Source of the DNA: Dallia pectoralis
Taxonomy: Eukaryota; Chordata; Actinopteri; Esociformes; Umbridae
Assembly: GCA_029465975.1 (NCBI GenBank)
Contig: CM055748.1
Coordinates: forward strand, 10,504,300-10,568,299
Reading direction: 5' to 3'
DNA: 64,000 nt
Part shown: positions 24,068 through 36,000 of the stretch, in pieces
How positions within the stretch are numbered: position 1 is the first letter of the stretch
Layout: every line of letters begins with the position of its first letter
Translations under genes and position numbers: made by a program
The notes under the pieces: model-generated
The model's input: only the letters and a program-made list of their open reading frames with translations
Database searches by the model: none
Told to the model about the DNA's origin: nothing

Positions 24068-27000
24068 GTACTTCTCCTATTTCTCCAACGTATATGACAG
24101 CATTATTTGTCTCACGATATTCTTTAACTGTGGAAACCTGTGGTTTAAATGTTGTCGATGATGGGATTTATACGCTTGTTAAGTGAGGAGGCAGCATTAC
24201 AGTATTATGTGCTAACCAGCTAGCTAATGTAGGACCAGACTGACCCAAGCTAGCTAGCTAACATAGTAGGACCAGACCCAAAGCTAGCTAACTATTATAG
24301 TAGGACCAGACACAGACCCAAAGCTAGATAGCTAATATAGTAGGACCACATAGACCGAAAGGTAGCTAGCTAATATAGTAGGACCAGACACAGACCCAAA
24401 GCTAGCTAGCAATCTAGCTATAGTACCAGTCATGTAGATATATATGTATATGTTTTTTGGCTTAGTGTTACTGTCCGCTGTGTTATATCACACATCTGCT
24501 GGTTTTGCCAACCATGACGTGTTATGACTTACACAGAAAGATTTAGTACAGCACTTAAACACAATAACTATTAGCTAAGCTAGCTACCCAACTAACCCAA
24601 GGTAGGTAGCGGTTTAGTTGGCTAACGTTAGTTCGCTCTGTAGCTAGCTATTTGGTCAGTTCAGTTGAGTTGTCATGGTATCTGTCACTCAACATTAAAT
24701 TTGTTTGTGAGCGCGACTTGCTACGTTTGGGCTGCGTGGATTGGCTACCTAGTACTGCTCGAGACCCTCATCCGTTATCCACAACCTCCTTGAATGAGTT
24801 TAAACATTGCCAGCAGGTTACCCAGACTGTTTGTATTGTACAAAGCTAACTAGTAAGGATGTGCATCTCTTCTGTCTTGCACGATATATGGCATGCAAAC
24901 ATTCTTTACGGTTCTGCCTGGTTAGTAGAATTACAAATATATATTTGGTTTGATGTGTTTGCATTGTTGCAGGAACATATTCAGTCCAGCAACATGTCAA
25001 AGTGTTATCGGTTGCGCTAAATCTGCAGCTTGCTCTTTTTAAATAGGTAACTATAACTCTAGAGAGGAGCCAGGCTGTGCGGGATGGCCTGCCCGGCAAA
25101 CTGGTTCAACAATCAGCCCTACCGGCAATAAAGTGTTGCATCAATGAATAACCTTATACAGGACTTGCTAGCAATCTACCAAAAAAAAGGAAAACTTGAC
25201 TAATTGATTTGACCATCTTGTCCTAATAACTCTGCCCTAGAATGCCGGCTGGACTTGGATTAATAGGCCAGGTGATAAATCTAGTTGTCAACCCTCTGGG
25301 CTAGGATTAATAGGCCAGGGGATAAATCTAGTTGTCAACCCTCTGGGCTAGGATTAATAGGCCAGGGGATAAATCTAGTTGTCAACCCTCTGGGCTAGGA
25401 TTAATAGGCCAGGTGATAAATCTAGTTGTCAACCCTCTGGGCTAGGATTAATAGGCCAGGTGATAAATCTAGTTGTCAACCCTCTGGGCTAGGATTAATA
25501 GGTCAGGGGATAAATCTAGTTGTCAACCCTCTGGGCTAGGATTAATAGGCCAGGTGATAAATCTAGTTGTCAACCCTCTGGGCTAGGATTAATAGACCAG
25601 GTGATAAATCTAGTTGTCAACCCTCTGGGCTAGGATTAATAGGCCAGGTGATAAATCTAGTTGTCAACCCTCTGGGCTAGGATTAATAGACCAGGGGATA
25701 AATCTAGTTGTCAACCCTCTGGGCTAGAATTAATAGGCCAGGTGATAAATCTAGTTGTCAACCCTCTGGGCTAGGATTAATAGGCCAGGTGATAAATCTA
25801 GTTGTCAACCCTCTGGGCTAGGATTAATAGGTCAGGGGATAAATCTAGTTGTCAACCCTCTGGGCTAGGATTAATAGGCCAGGTGATAAATCTAGTTGTC
25901 AACCCTCTGGGCTAGGATTAATAGGCCAGGTGATAAATCTAGTTGTCAACCCTCTGGGCTAGGATTAATAGACCAGGGGATAAATCTAGTGGTCAACCCT
26001 CTGGGCTAGGATTAATAGGCCAGGTGATAAATCTAGTTGTCAACCCTTTGGGCTAGGATTAATAGACCAGGGGATAAATCTAGTGGTCAACCCCCGGGGT
26101 AGGATTAATAGGCCAGGGGATAAATCTACAGTGACACAATGTGCAAACTGCATTGTTCTCATCGAGACTTGATCATGACACCCAAATACTTGCTTATCGT
26201 CTAGCCTAGAGTCATCAGCGGGTTGATTGAGATCAGCCACAGTGTAGACGGACACCAGCCTTGGCCATCAGTTACTTGGGCCTGAGCACAGTGATGTGAA
26301 TGATGAATAAATTGGTTGACACTGATACTGTTGTTGCTGAAACCAGAGAGCCTTCGATTTGGTTACCATACTAGCCTAACTCGCGTATTGTCTCAAACAA
26401 TGCTAGTCACTGACTAACATACTGTTTGAGTGGATGGACATGTTTCTTTCCCAGGTATTGGTGTCTCTCAAGAACATGTGTATGAGATCTCGGGGTAGCT
26501 GGATGAACACTATATATGAAACCCAAAATCGGTAGTGATGTATGGTGATGAATTGCTTTCAGGCTCCTATGCCTTTGTGTGTGTGTGTGTGCGCACCAAA
26601 TTTGAAACTTGGAAATGTTCTGATCACAGGCTGTGAACAAGAGCACTACACACAAGAGTCGACTCTTCACTGGTCCTGCTGACTGGCATTTTACTCTAAA
26701 GTTCTGTCCACAATGCTTGCAATGCTTTCTAATACTTGCTTTCTATTTATTGACATAATGACAAGGGTTCTGTTGGTTCATGTTTGTGGGATTGCATTTC
26801 TGCAGAATGTTTTGTTGGGTTGGTCCACAGTGCTCAAACTAAGGCCGAATCAGGTCTTATAAACTATATATCTTGAAGGTCTTGTGAAGATCAATGTCAC
26901 CTTCCACTCACAATGGAGAACCTTCTGTAACTAGTTTTGCACTTTTATCACGTAAAACCAAGCTAGCCCTCTTAACCTGTGCATAAAGCCTAGACTGTTT

Positions 27001-30000
27001 CATATTGGAGGCAGAACACAGGCATGTCTCATATAGTGCCAGCTATATATAAAGCTATATGTCTGGCATATGGGGGACCGATATAAAATGATTATCCAAT
27101 GATGGAATTTATTGCATAGACTGTCCAATACTGATTTTGGTGCCTTTGATTGTCCATGGTGCTTTTAGCTTTGACACTGTCCTGACTATATTTTGATTGA
27201 CCGTCTGTGTGATGTGCCGGACCAACAAGTCTGATCCACAGCGACTCCAGCACGCAACTTACAAGACTTGAAGCATTTGCTGCTTATGTCTTGTTTAACC
27301 CTAACCACAGGACACCGTCAGGGGTCTTGTAGATTCCATGCCTTGCCGGGTCGACAATGTTTTGGCGGCACGTAGAGGACTAACAGCATTTTAGGCCTGA
27401 ATGTTTTTTTTCCATCAATGTACATTGACATGGCTAATACGTGAATTTAGTACACTGTAGGGGTGGGCGATATGGGAAAAATATCATATCACGATTTTTT
27501 CAGGAAAAATCACGATTCACGATTTTATCACGATTCTTTTTCATGTTGCTTTTTAAGACTATTTTGCTAATTACTGAGCTGCAATACAAGCAAATTATAT
27601 CTCCATTTAAAGAATATAGCGTTACAAGGTAACAAAACATAAAAGGGAAAAAAAATTAAAGTAGCATATTTTAATCACGTGTATATTTAAAGGAAGTGCA
27701 ATGGTGCAAAGAAGCACCTTCATTCTCATCCGCAGCTTCACCATCCATTCACTGTGTAACCTGCCATCTATCTACAGCATCAGATGATCTACTGTGTTAT
27801 CATCCTGAATTAAATGAATTGTGAATTATGCAGTAAAACATTTTACTAAAATAGTATGTAGCCTATTTATTGTCTTATGTAGCCATACAATACAAAATTA
27901 AAACCATGATTTTAAAATGCACAGGCTATGATATTTAAATTTCTAAAGATCGAATAAATTAAAATCAATCAAACTGTATGTCCTATTTTGATGTAATAAA
28001 TGCTAAAACATTTTAGATCACAAGCGATGTCACGACTCGTCGGGTGTAGTGTGGATGAAGCCAGGTGCAGAGCCAATGTATCCGTTTGGGTCAGGTTTAT
28101 TTAAAGACGCAAACTCAAAACAAACCGTAAACGGCGACAAAAACACGTACTGGTCGAATGAAAGGAAAATGCGCATATAGCGACTTAAAACAAGCACCTT
28201 CAAACAACAATTCTAACGTGTTACAAAAACACTCACCTCTACAAACAATGTGACATGTAACAATGCGAAGCAATGAGTGCACTGCTCGCGACCCTCTTAT
28301 ATCCCATTGATTATAAGTGCAAACAGCCGTGAGACAAACGTAAACACGGAAGTGAAACAAGGAAGTGCATCACCGAAATATGTCCGTGTAGCAACGCCAC
28401 CACACCAATCGTGACAGTATCCCCCACTAAAAGGCTAGCTCCCCAGATAGCCGAACGGAAACACAAAACCAAGACAAGGGAGCAACAGGGAGAGAACCCG
28501 CAGTCAAACCCAAAAGGGTCAGTCCAGGACCGCAGGTCCAGCCCTGAAAAGGCCTCGGTGGCTGAGAGGCCGCCATCTAGTGCGGCAGAGAGACCGCCAT
28601 CTAGTGCGGCTGAGAGTCCGCCATCTTGTGCGGCTCAGAGTCCGCCGTCGTGGGCGACGTGGTGGCGGAGGCCATCGTGGGCGCCGTCGTGGCGGCGGCC
28701 ATCGGGGGCGCAGTCGTGGCGGCGGCCATCGTGGGCGGTGTCGTGGCGGCGGCCATCGTGAGCGTAGTCGTGGCGGCGGCCATCGTGAGCGTAGTCGTGG
28801 CGGCGGCCATCGTGAGCGTAGTCGTGGCGGCGGCCATCGTGAGCGTAGTCGTGGCGGCGGCCATCGTGAGCGTAGTCGTGGCGGCGGCCATCGTGAGCGT
28901 AGTCGTGGCGGCGGCCATCGTGAGCGTAGTCGTGGCGGCGGCCATCGTGAGCGTAGTCGTGGCGGCGGCCATCGTGAGCGTAGTCGTGGCGGCGGCCATC
29001 GTGAGCGTAGTCGTGGCGGCGGCCATCGTGAGCGTAGTCGTGGCGGCGGCCATCGTGAGCGTAGTCGTGGCGGCGGCCATCGTGAGCGTAGTCGTGGCGG
29101 CGGCCATCGTGAGCGTAGTCGTGGCGGCGGCCATCGTGAGCGTAGTCGTGGCGGCGGCCATCGTGAGCGTAGTCGTGGCGGCGGCCATCGTGAGCGTAGT
29201 CGTGGCGGCGGCCATCGTGAGCGTAGTCGTGGCGGCGGCCATCGGGAGCGTAGTCGTGGCGGCGGCCATCGGGAGCGTAGTCGTGGCGGCGGCCATCGTG
29301 AGCGTAGTCGTGGCGGCGGCCATCGTGAGCGTAGTCGTGGCGGCGGCCATCGTGGGCGTCGTCGTGGCGCGGCCTTCGTGGGCGGCGATGCGGCAGCCAT
29401 TGTGGGCGGCGATGCGGCAGCCATTGTGGACGGCGATGCGGCAGCCATTGTGGACGGCGATGCGGCAGCCATTGTGGGCGGCGATGCGGCAGCCATTGTG
29501 GGCGGCGATGCGGCAGCCATTGTGGGCGGCGATGCGGCAGCCATTGTGGGCGGCGATGCGGCAGCCATCGTGGGCGGCGATCCGGCAGCCATCGTGGGCG
29601 GCGATGCGGCAGCCATCGTGGGCGGCGATGCGGCAGCCATCGTGGGCGGCGATGCGGCAGCCATCGTGGGCGGCGATGCGGCAGCCATCTTGGGCGGCGA
29701 TGCGGCCGCCATCTTGAGCGCCGGCGGGACGGCGAGAGCCATTGTGGACGCTGGCGAGACGGCAACAGCCATCTTGAGCGCTGGCGTGACAGCAACAGCC
29801 ATCTTGGGCGCTGGCGTGACGGCGGGAGCCATCGTGGACGCTGGCGTGACTGCAACAGCCATCTTGGGCGCTGGCGTGACGGCAACCATCTCAGGCGCAA
29901 GCGTGGTGGCGACCATCTCAGGCGCTGGCTCCTGTAAATCCAGCCATGTCCTCCACCACGTCCTAATAACAGCCGAGGGCTGATCATCCAACCCCTCCGG

Positions 30001-33000
30001 GGGTTTTTCTGTCCCTGACGTCGGTGGCCGAAAAGGGTCTTCCCACTGCGGGGTTTGTGGCTGTAGCTCCAGCCATGTCCTCCACCACGTCCTAATAACA
30101 GCTGAGGGCTGTTCATCCAACCCCTCCGGGGGTTTTTCTGTCCCTGTCGTCGGCGGCAGAAAAGGGTCTTCCCACGGCGGGGGTAGTGGCTGTAGCTCCA
30201 GGGGTTTCCCTCCCCCTGTCTGCAGCCCCGGAGCAGTGGGGGGCCGTTCCTGCAGCACCAGGACCGTGGGTGCTCTCTCCGCGGTCCTCCCGGAACACCT
30301 CCTTAGCTCCCCCCCAAAAACCTTCTTGGGACGCCTTCGGGGTGCCCTCTTGCCTTCCTCCGGGAGGGACCGCGGACCCGATGTAATCGGCCCTGATAGC
30401 TGCATCGGTGGCTCATACCCGAAGTAAGCACGGAGGCGCCTATACTCCTCTTCGGGCGTCTCCGGCTTACCCCAGTCCCACTGCTCCGTGGTGCGACGGT
30501 GAGCTTCATCCTTCGGGGCGCTATAGCTTGCCCCCCCGAGGAATCCACTCACCGTCTGCTGGCTCCGCTGGCTTCTTTGTGGGCTTCGCATTCTGTCACG
30601 ACTCGTCGGGTGTAGTGTGGATGAAGCCAGGTGCAGAGCCAATGTATCCGTTTGGGTCAGGTTTATTTAAAGACGCAAACTCAAAACAAACCGTAAACGG
30701 CGACAAAAACACGTACTGGTCGAATGAAAGGAAAATGCGCATATAGCGAATTAAAACAAGCACCTTCAAACAACAATTCTAACGTGTTACAAAAACACTC
30801 ACCTCTACAAACAATGTGACATGTAACAATGCGAAGCAATGAGTGCACTGCTCGCGACCCTCTTATATCCCATTGATTATAAGTGCAAACAGCCGTGAGA
30901 CAAACGTAAACACGGAAGTGAAACAAGGAAGTGCATCACCGAAATATGTCCGTGTAGCAACGCCACCACACCAATCGTGACAAGCGACGCGCAATCAAAT
31001 GATTTGCGCATGATTGGCCGTATATATTGCAACACAGACTGTTGAAATAAAAACATTAGGCTACAGTGTATAATTTGATCATTTACATTTGTAAAATGTA
31101 TTATAGTAATTACAGCCCAGTAACTAAGGCACTATAGACAATGAAACACGTATTTTACAACACAGTTTGTATATTGGTCACCGTCGGGTATATTCTGCTG
31201 TTACCCGGTAGATACATTAATCAATTTCGTTTTATATTTTCGTTCTGTTTATTTAGTAAAACATATATTTCTTTATAAACGTAGGCCTACCTCTTTTTTC
31301 TAGTTCATTCAAATTCAACCAAGCCAATCAATCTATTATCTATGTATATCTCGCAGCTTTTGTCTGCCTGAGCAGGACACGCATACTAACCGGTTGCACT
31401 GCGCTCAGTGTTCATTAGTGATGTTATGAGTGCACATGAGACCGCAGCAAATTAATCGGTTACATATATCCAGTTTCATGTAGACCGGACCAAAACGCGT
31501 CAAGTTTCATGTAGACCAGACCAAAACGCGTCAAGTTTCATGTAGACCAGACCAAAACGCATCCAGTTTTATATAGACCAGACCAAAACGGACCCAGTTT
31601 CATATAGACCAGACCAAAACGGTGTCCAATAGAGATCGGACCAAAACGAGATCAGACCAAAACGCATCCAGTTTCTGAAAACGGGACAAGGTAAAATGCA
31701 CGTATTTAGGAAAACTCATGGAAGAACGAGGCTGTAGCTTTTCAACATTATATATTTATTTTAATTACTAACTGCAACGCCCGCGGGCATGGGCTGTTGG
31801 CACTTCTAGTGTTAACACGCTGACATCTAGCGCACCGCGCATTGCATGTTGATACGTAGCTGAAAAAACGCCATAGATCTGCATCTAATTGAACGTGCAC
31901 TGGAGCGCGATTCTACGATATTTCCGAAAAAGTGAATCGTGGAGACATTTTAATCGTCCACGATTAAATATCGTCATATCGCACACCCCTAGTACACTGG
32001 ACTAGTTACTTTGTGCACACCTGTAGGCAGATGGCAGGGCCTAGGTATTCATGTCACCCTGCTGTTTAGTGAACCCAACCTCTGTGAAATGCCACAGCCT
32101 ATATAGAAACCACAGCTGGTATCACTGCTAAGCCCTGGTTTAATCCCGTTTAAGATGTAGGCTGTATATGAGGGACAAATGATGTGAGTCATAATATCCC
32201 ACTCCACACATTGCCTGTTGTCAGATGGTTTTGGAAGCCATGCTAGATACAAAATGAGGCCAGTTGATGCACAACTATGCAGTCCATGAGAAGTTTATTG
32301 CACTAGGTTATTCAACAACAAACAGAAGGGTAAAGGCACATTTTATGATTGTAGAAGATGATCCTAATAAAACAATGTTTATCTCTAATAGCATATTGGT
32401 TGAATTATAAAAGGATTATTTTCGACACGATAGATAAAATAACATCTTGCCAGTGCCATATGGCTGAATAGGTGATGCTTTTTCGTCCTCCTGAAAAGCC
32501 AGTGAAATGGGTCCAATGCTCTGCTCAGTGTGATTGCTGGTTGTAATCTCACTGGGTAGTTATGTTGGACAGTAGGAAGACTTATGTTCAGGGTTCCTAC
32601 GGGTGCTTGAAATCCTTGAAAGTGCTTGAATTTTGATGATGTGTTTTCAAGGTTTGAAAAGTGCTTAAATGTTGGATAAAGTGCTTGAAAATGCTTGAAA
32701 TTGTAACTGTATTTATTTCACAACAAATATCTAATCTGCATGAATAGTTTGTTATTTAAATGGAGAAAAAACATGTTGGAGATCGTAAAATGAAACCTGC
32801 TGTGCTCGCTTATGCATGTGCGACTGCGATCTGCCAGTCTATTCCAGTGTTCCTCCCCCATGGTCAAGCCTCTGTCGAGAGAGGGTTTTCTGTTAACAAA
32901 GAGGTGATGGTGGAGAACCTGCAAGAGCATTCTCTTATTGCTCAGCGGATCATTCATGAGCATGTGAACCATATTGGAGGGCTGCTCAACATAGTCTACA

Positions 33001-36000
33001 CGAAGGAACTACTCCTCTCTGCAGCTGCTGCCTGGCAGAAATACCACATAGGGGTGGGCGATATGGGAAAAATATCATATCACGATTTTTTCAGGAAAAA
33101 TCACGATTTTATCACGATTCTTTTTCATGTTGCTTTTTAAGACTATTTTGCAAATTACTGAGCTGCACTACAAGCAAATTATATCTCCATTTAAAAAATA
33201 TAGCGATACAAGGTAACAAAACATAAAAGGGAAAAAAATTTTAATGTAGCATATTTTAATCACGTGTATATTTAATGGAAGTGCAATTGTGCAAAGAAGC
33301 ACCCATTCTCATCCGCAGCTTCACCATCCATTCACTGTGTAACCTGCCATCCATCTACAGCATCAGATGATCTACTGTGTTATCATCCTGAATTAAATGA
33401 ATTAGGATGAATTATGAATTATCAAGTAAAACATTTTACTAAAATAGTATGTAGCCTATTTATTGTCTTATGTAACCATACAATACAAAATTAAAACCAT
33501 GATTTTAAAATGCACAGGCTATGATATTTAAATTTCTAAAGATCGAATAAATGAAAATCCATCAAACTATGTCCTATTTTGATGTAATAAATGCTAAAAC
33601 ATTTTAGATCACAAGCGACGCGCAATCAAATGATTTGCGCATGATTGGCCGTATATATTGCAACAGACTGTTGAAATAAAAACATTAGGCTACAGTGTAT
33701 AATTCGATCATTTACATTTGTAAAATGTATTATAGTAATTACAGCCCAGTAACTAAGGCACTATAGACAATGAAACACGTATTTTACAACACAGTTTGTA
33801 TATTGGTCACCGTCGGGTATATTCTGCTGTTACCCGGTAGATACATTAATCAATTTCGTTTTATATTTTCGTTCTGTTTATTTAGTAAAACATATATTTC
33901 TTTATAAACGTCGGCCTACCTCTTTTTTCTAGTTCATTCAAATTCAACCAAGCCAATCAATCTATTATCTATGTATATCTCGCAGCTTTTGTCTGCCTGA
34001 GCAGGACACGCATACTAACCGGTTGCACTGCGCAGAGTGTAAATTAGTGATGTTATGAGTGCACATGAGACCGCAGTGCTTAATCCGTTACATATATCCA
34101 GTTTCATATAGATCGGACCAAAACGCGTCAAGTTTCATGTAGACCAGACCAAAACGCGTCAAGTTTCATGTAGACCAGACCAAAACGCATCCAGTTTTAT
34201 ATAGACCAGACCAAAACGGATCCAGTTTCATATAGACCAGACCAAAACGGTGTCCAATATAGATCGGACCAAAACGAGATCAGACCAAAACGCGTCCAGT
34301 TTCTGAAAACGGGACAAGGTAAAATGCACGTATTTAGGAAAAGTCATGGAAGAACGAGGCTGTAGCTTTTCAACATTATATATTTATTTTAATTACTAAC
34401 TGCAACGCCCGCGGGCATGGGCTGTTGGCACTTCTAGTGTTAACACGCTGACATATAGCGCACCGCGCATTGCATGTTGATACGTAGCTGAAAAAACGCC
34501 ATAGATCTGCATCTAATTGAACGTGCACTGGAGCGCGATTCTACGATATTTCCGAAAAAGTGAATCGTGGAGACATTTTAGTAGTCCACGATTAAATATC
34601 GTCATATCGCACACCCCTAATACCACAATTATCTAATATTAATATATGGATGACCAAAAACGTCGAAAAAAAGATGAGCAGACTGCTCAGAAGAGAAAGG
34701 GAGTAATGGAGAAGATAGCTGAGATCAAGGCCAAAAGAGAATGGAGGAGGACATAAGGGTCCTCCTGAAATCTGCAGATAGTAATGCTCCAAGCTTCATC
34801 AAGAAATCAAATGGTCTTTGCAGAGCTGCAAAAGAAAAACAAAAAAGTCTGGAGGCTGTAAAAAAACAGCTAAACGACAAGCTGAAGGAGCTCAAAGACA
34901 CTCCTTAATAGGTCCTTAATGTATTATTTGGCCTAAACGTGCATTGTTCGGTGTTTAGTGCAGTTTTTTGTTTTGTTTTATTTAACAGAGTAAGTTGATT
35001 TGTTTAGTTTTTCAGTATTTTGTTTGGGCGTATTAATTTTTATTTATTTTTGCAGGATAAAGTCCACCAAAGTCAATTTTAAGTTGATTTTGTTTAAAAA
35101 ATTAAAATATCTTGTTGAGTTGATTAAATTAAGTTAAATATGCACTTGAGGTATACCATATACATAGTTGTTTCAAGTTGTTTTGATTTGCACAATATTG
35201 TTAAAAAGTTCAAAGAGGTGAATCTGATTGACTACTTCAAAGACGAATGTTTGCATTTATTTTGTATTCAAATATCTGATCCTTCTGCTATTTCAAAAGA
35301 CAATTTTGTCTGTTTATAGCGTTTATCGCTAATGTGATATAAACAATAGATATTAAATTTGACTATGTATTGGTATGTAATTCACGGTGATGTAAGGTGC
35401 TGGAAAAATCTTTAAAAAATACCTTGAAAGTGCTTGAAAAGTGCTTGAATTTGACCTTGGAAAAGGTGTATGAACCCTGTATGTTTTGTTAGTGGGCAGG
35501 ACCATCTTCTCCTCCAGCATCCATATGACCATAGAGCCAGTGAGTCAGAGAACAGGCAAACTGAGTCAGAGGGCCAAGCTGGCATTCTAAGCCCTGTCTC
35601 TTACCTCACTCTGAAGCAGTCTGTCAGAAACTACCCTATATTTTTGTTTTTCAAAACATGTATTTAAGAGTTCTGTTCCGTTTCTATTTTCCTGCATCAG
35701 CACAATCAAGACACTCGTTCTATCAATTACCGCAAATAGACCACTGTCATACCCATTAAAGCACTAATGTCTGGTTGTTATTAGCTTACCTATATGACAG
35801 ATTACAGGCAAGGACACACTAGGAGGCACATTCAGAACGGCGGTTTTCAATGGAGCACTTTGATCGATGAATGTTGTTTTGAGCAACAGCGACCTTTTAT
35901 TGGATTAATTTTTCTTCCTACTTGTCAGGTTTAGTGCTCGCGGTCAATGCAATATTTATTCACGCATTCCACGGACATCAGTGAACTAGAACAATAAAAA

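Larger units (their letters stand above)
28023..30987 (-). mobile_element. Young LTR retroelement lacking pol
   Basis: Two 389-bp LTRs (TGTCACG at one end, CGTGACA at the other) flank a 2177-bp interior. The target duplication is AGCGA (28023-28027 and 30983-30987). Direction is set by an LTR TATA-like GATATAAGAGG and an AATAAA read on the minus strand, and by a purine tract GTGGGGGATAC touching the 3' LTR. No reverse transcriptase, integrase or protease is present, so it must have moved with another element's proteins. I could not see a convincing primer-binding site. Confidence 0.9.
27458..31991 (+). mobile_element. Non-autonomous hAT-type element, copy 1 (split by an LTR element)
   Basis: Termini TAGGGGTGGGCGATAT and the inverse of TAGGGGTGTGCGATAT are flanked by a perfect 8-bp duplication GTACACTG (27450-27457 and 31992-31999), the hAT signature. 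Without the LTR element it is about 1.57 kb and lacks any transposase. An internal array of about 30-bp units with GACCAGACCAAAACGCGT lies at 31468-31670. It closely matches copy 2 at 33049-34619, in the same direction. Confidence 0.9.

Noticed and set aside
28580..29983. Plus-strand Arg/Gly/His-rich frame of 467 codons (RGG-like)
   Set aside because: It is one of five frames open through the 27-bp and 24-bp arrays. The element's own direction is minus, so there is no reason to prefer it.
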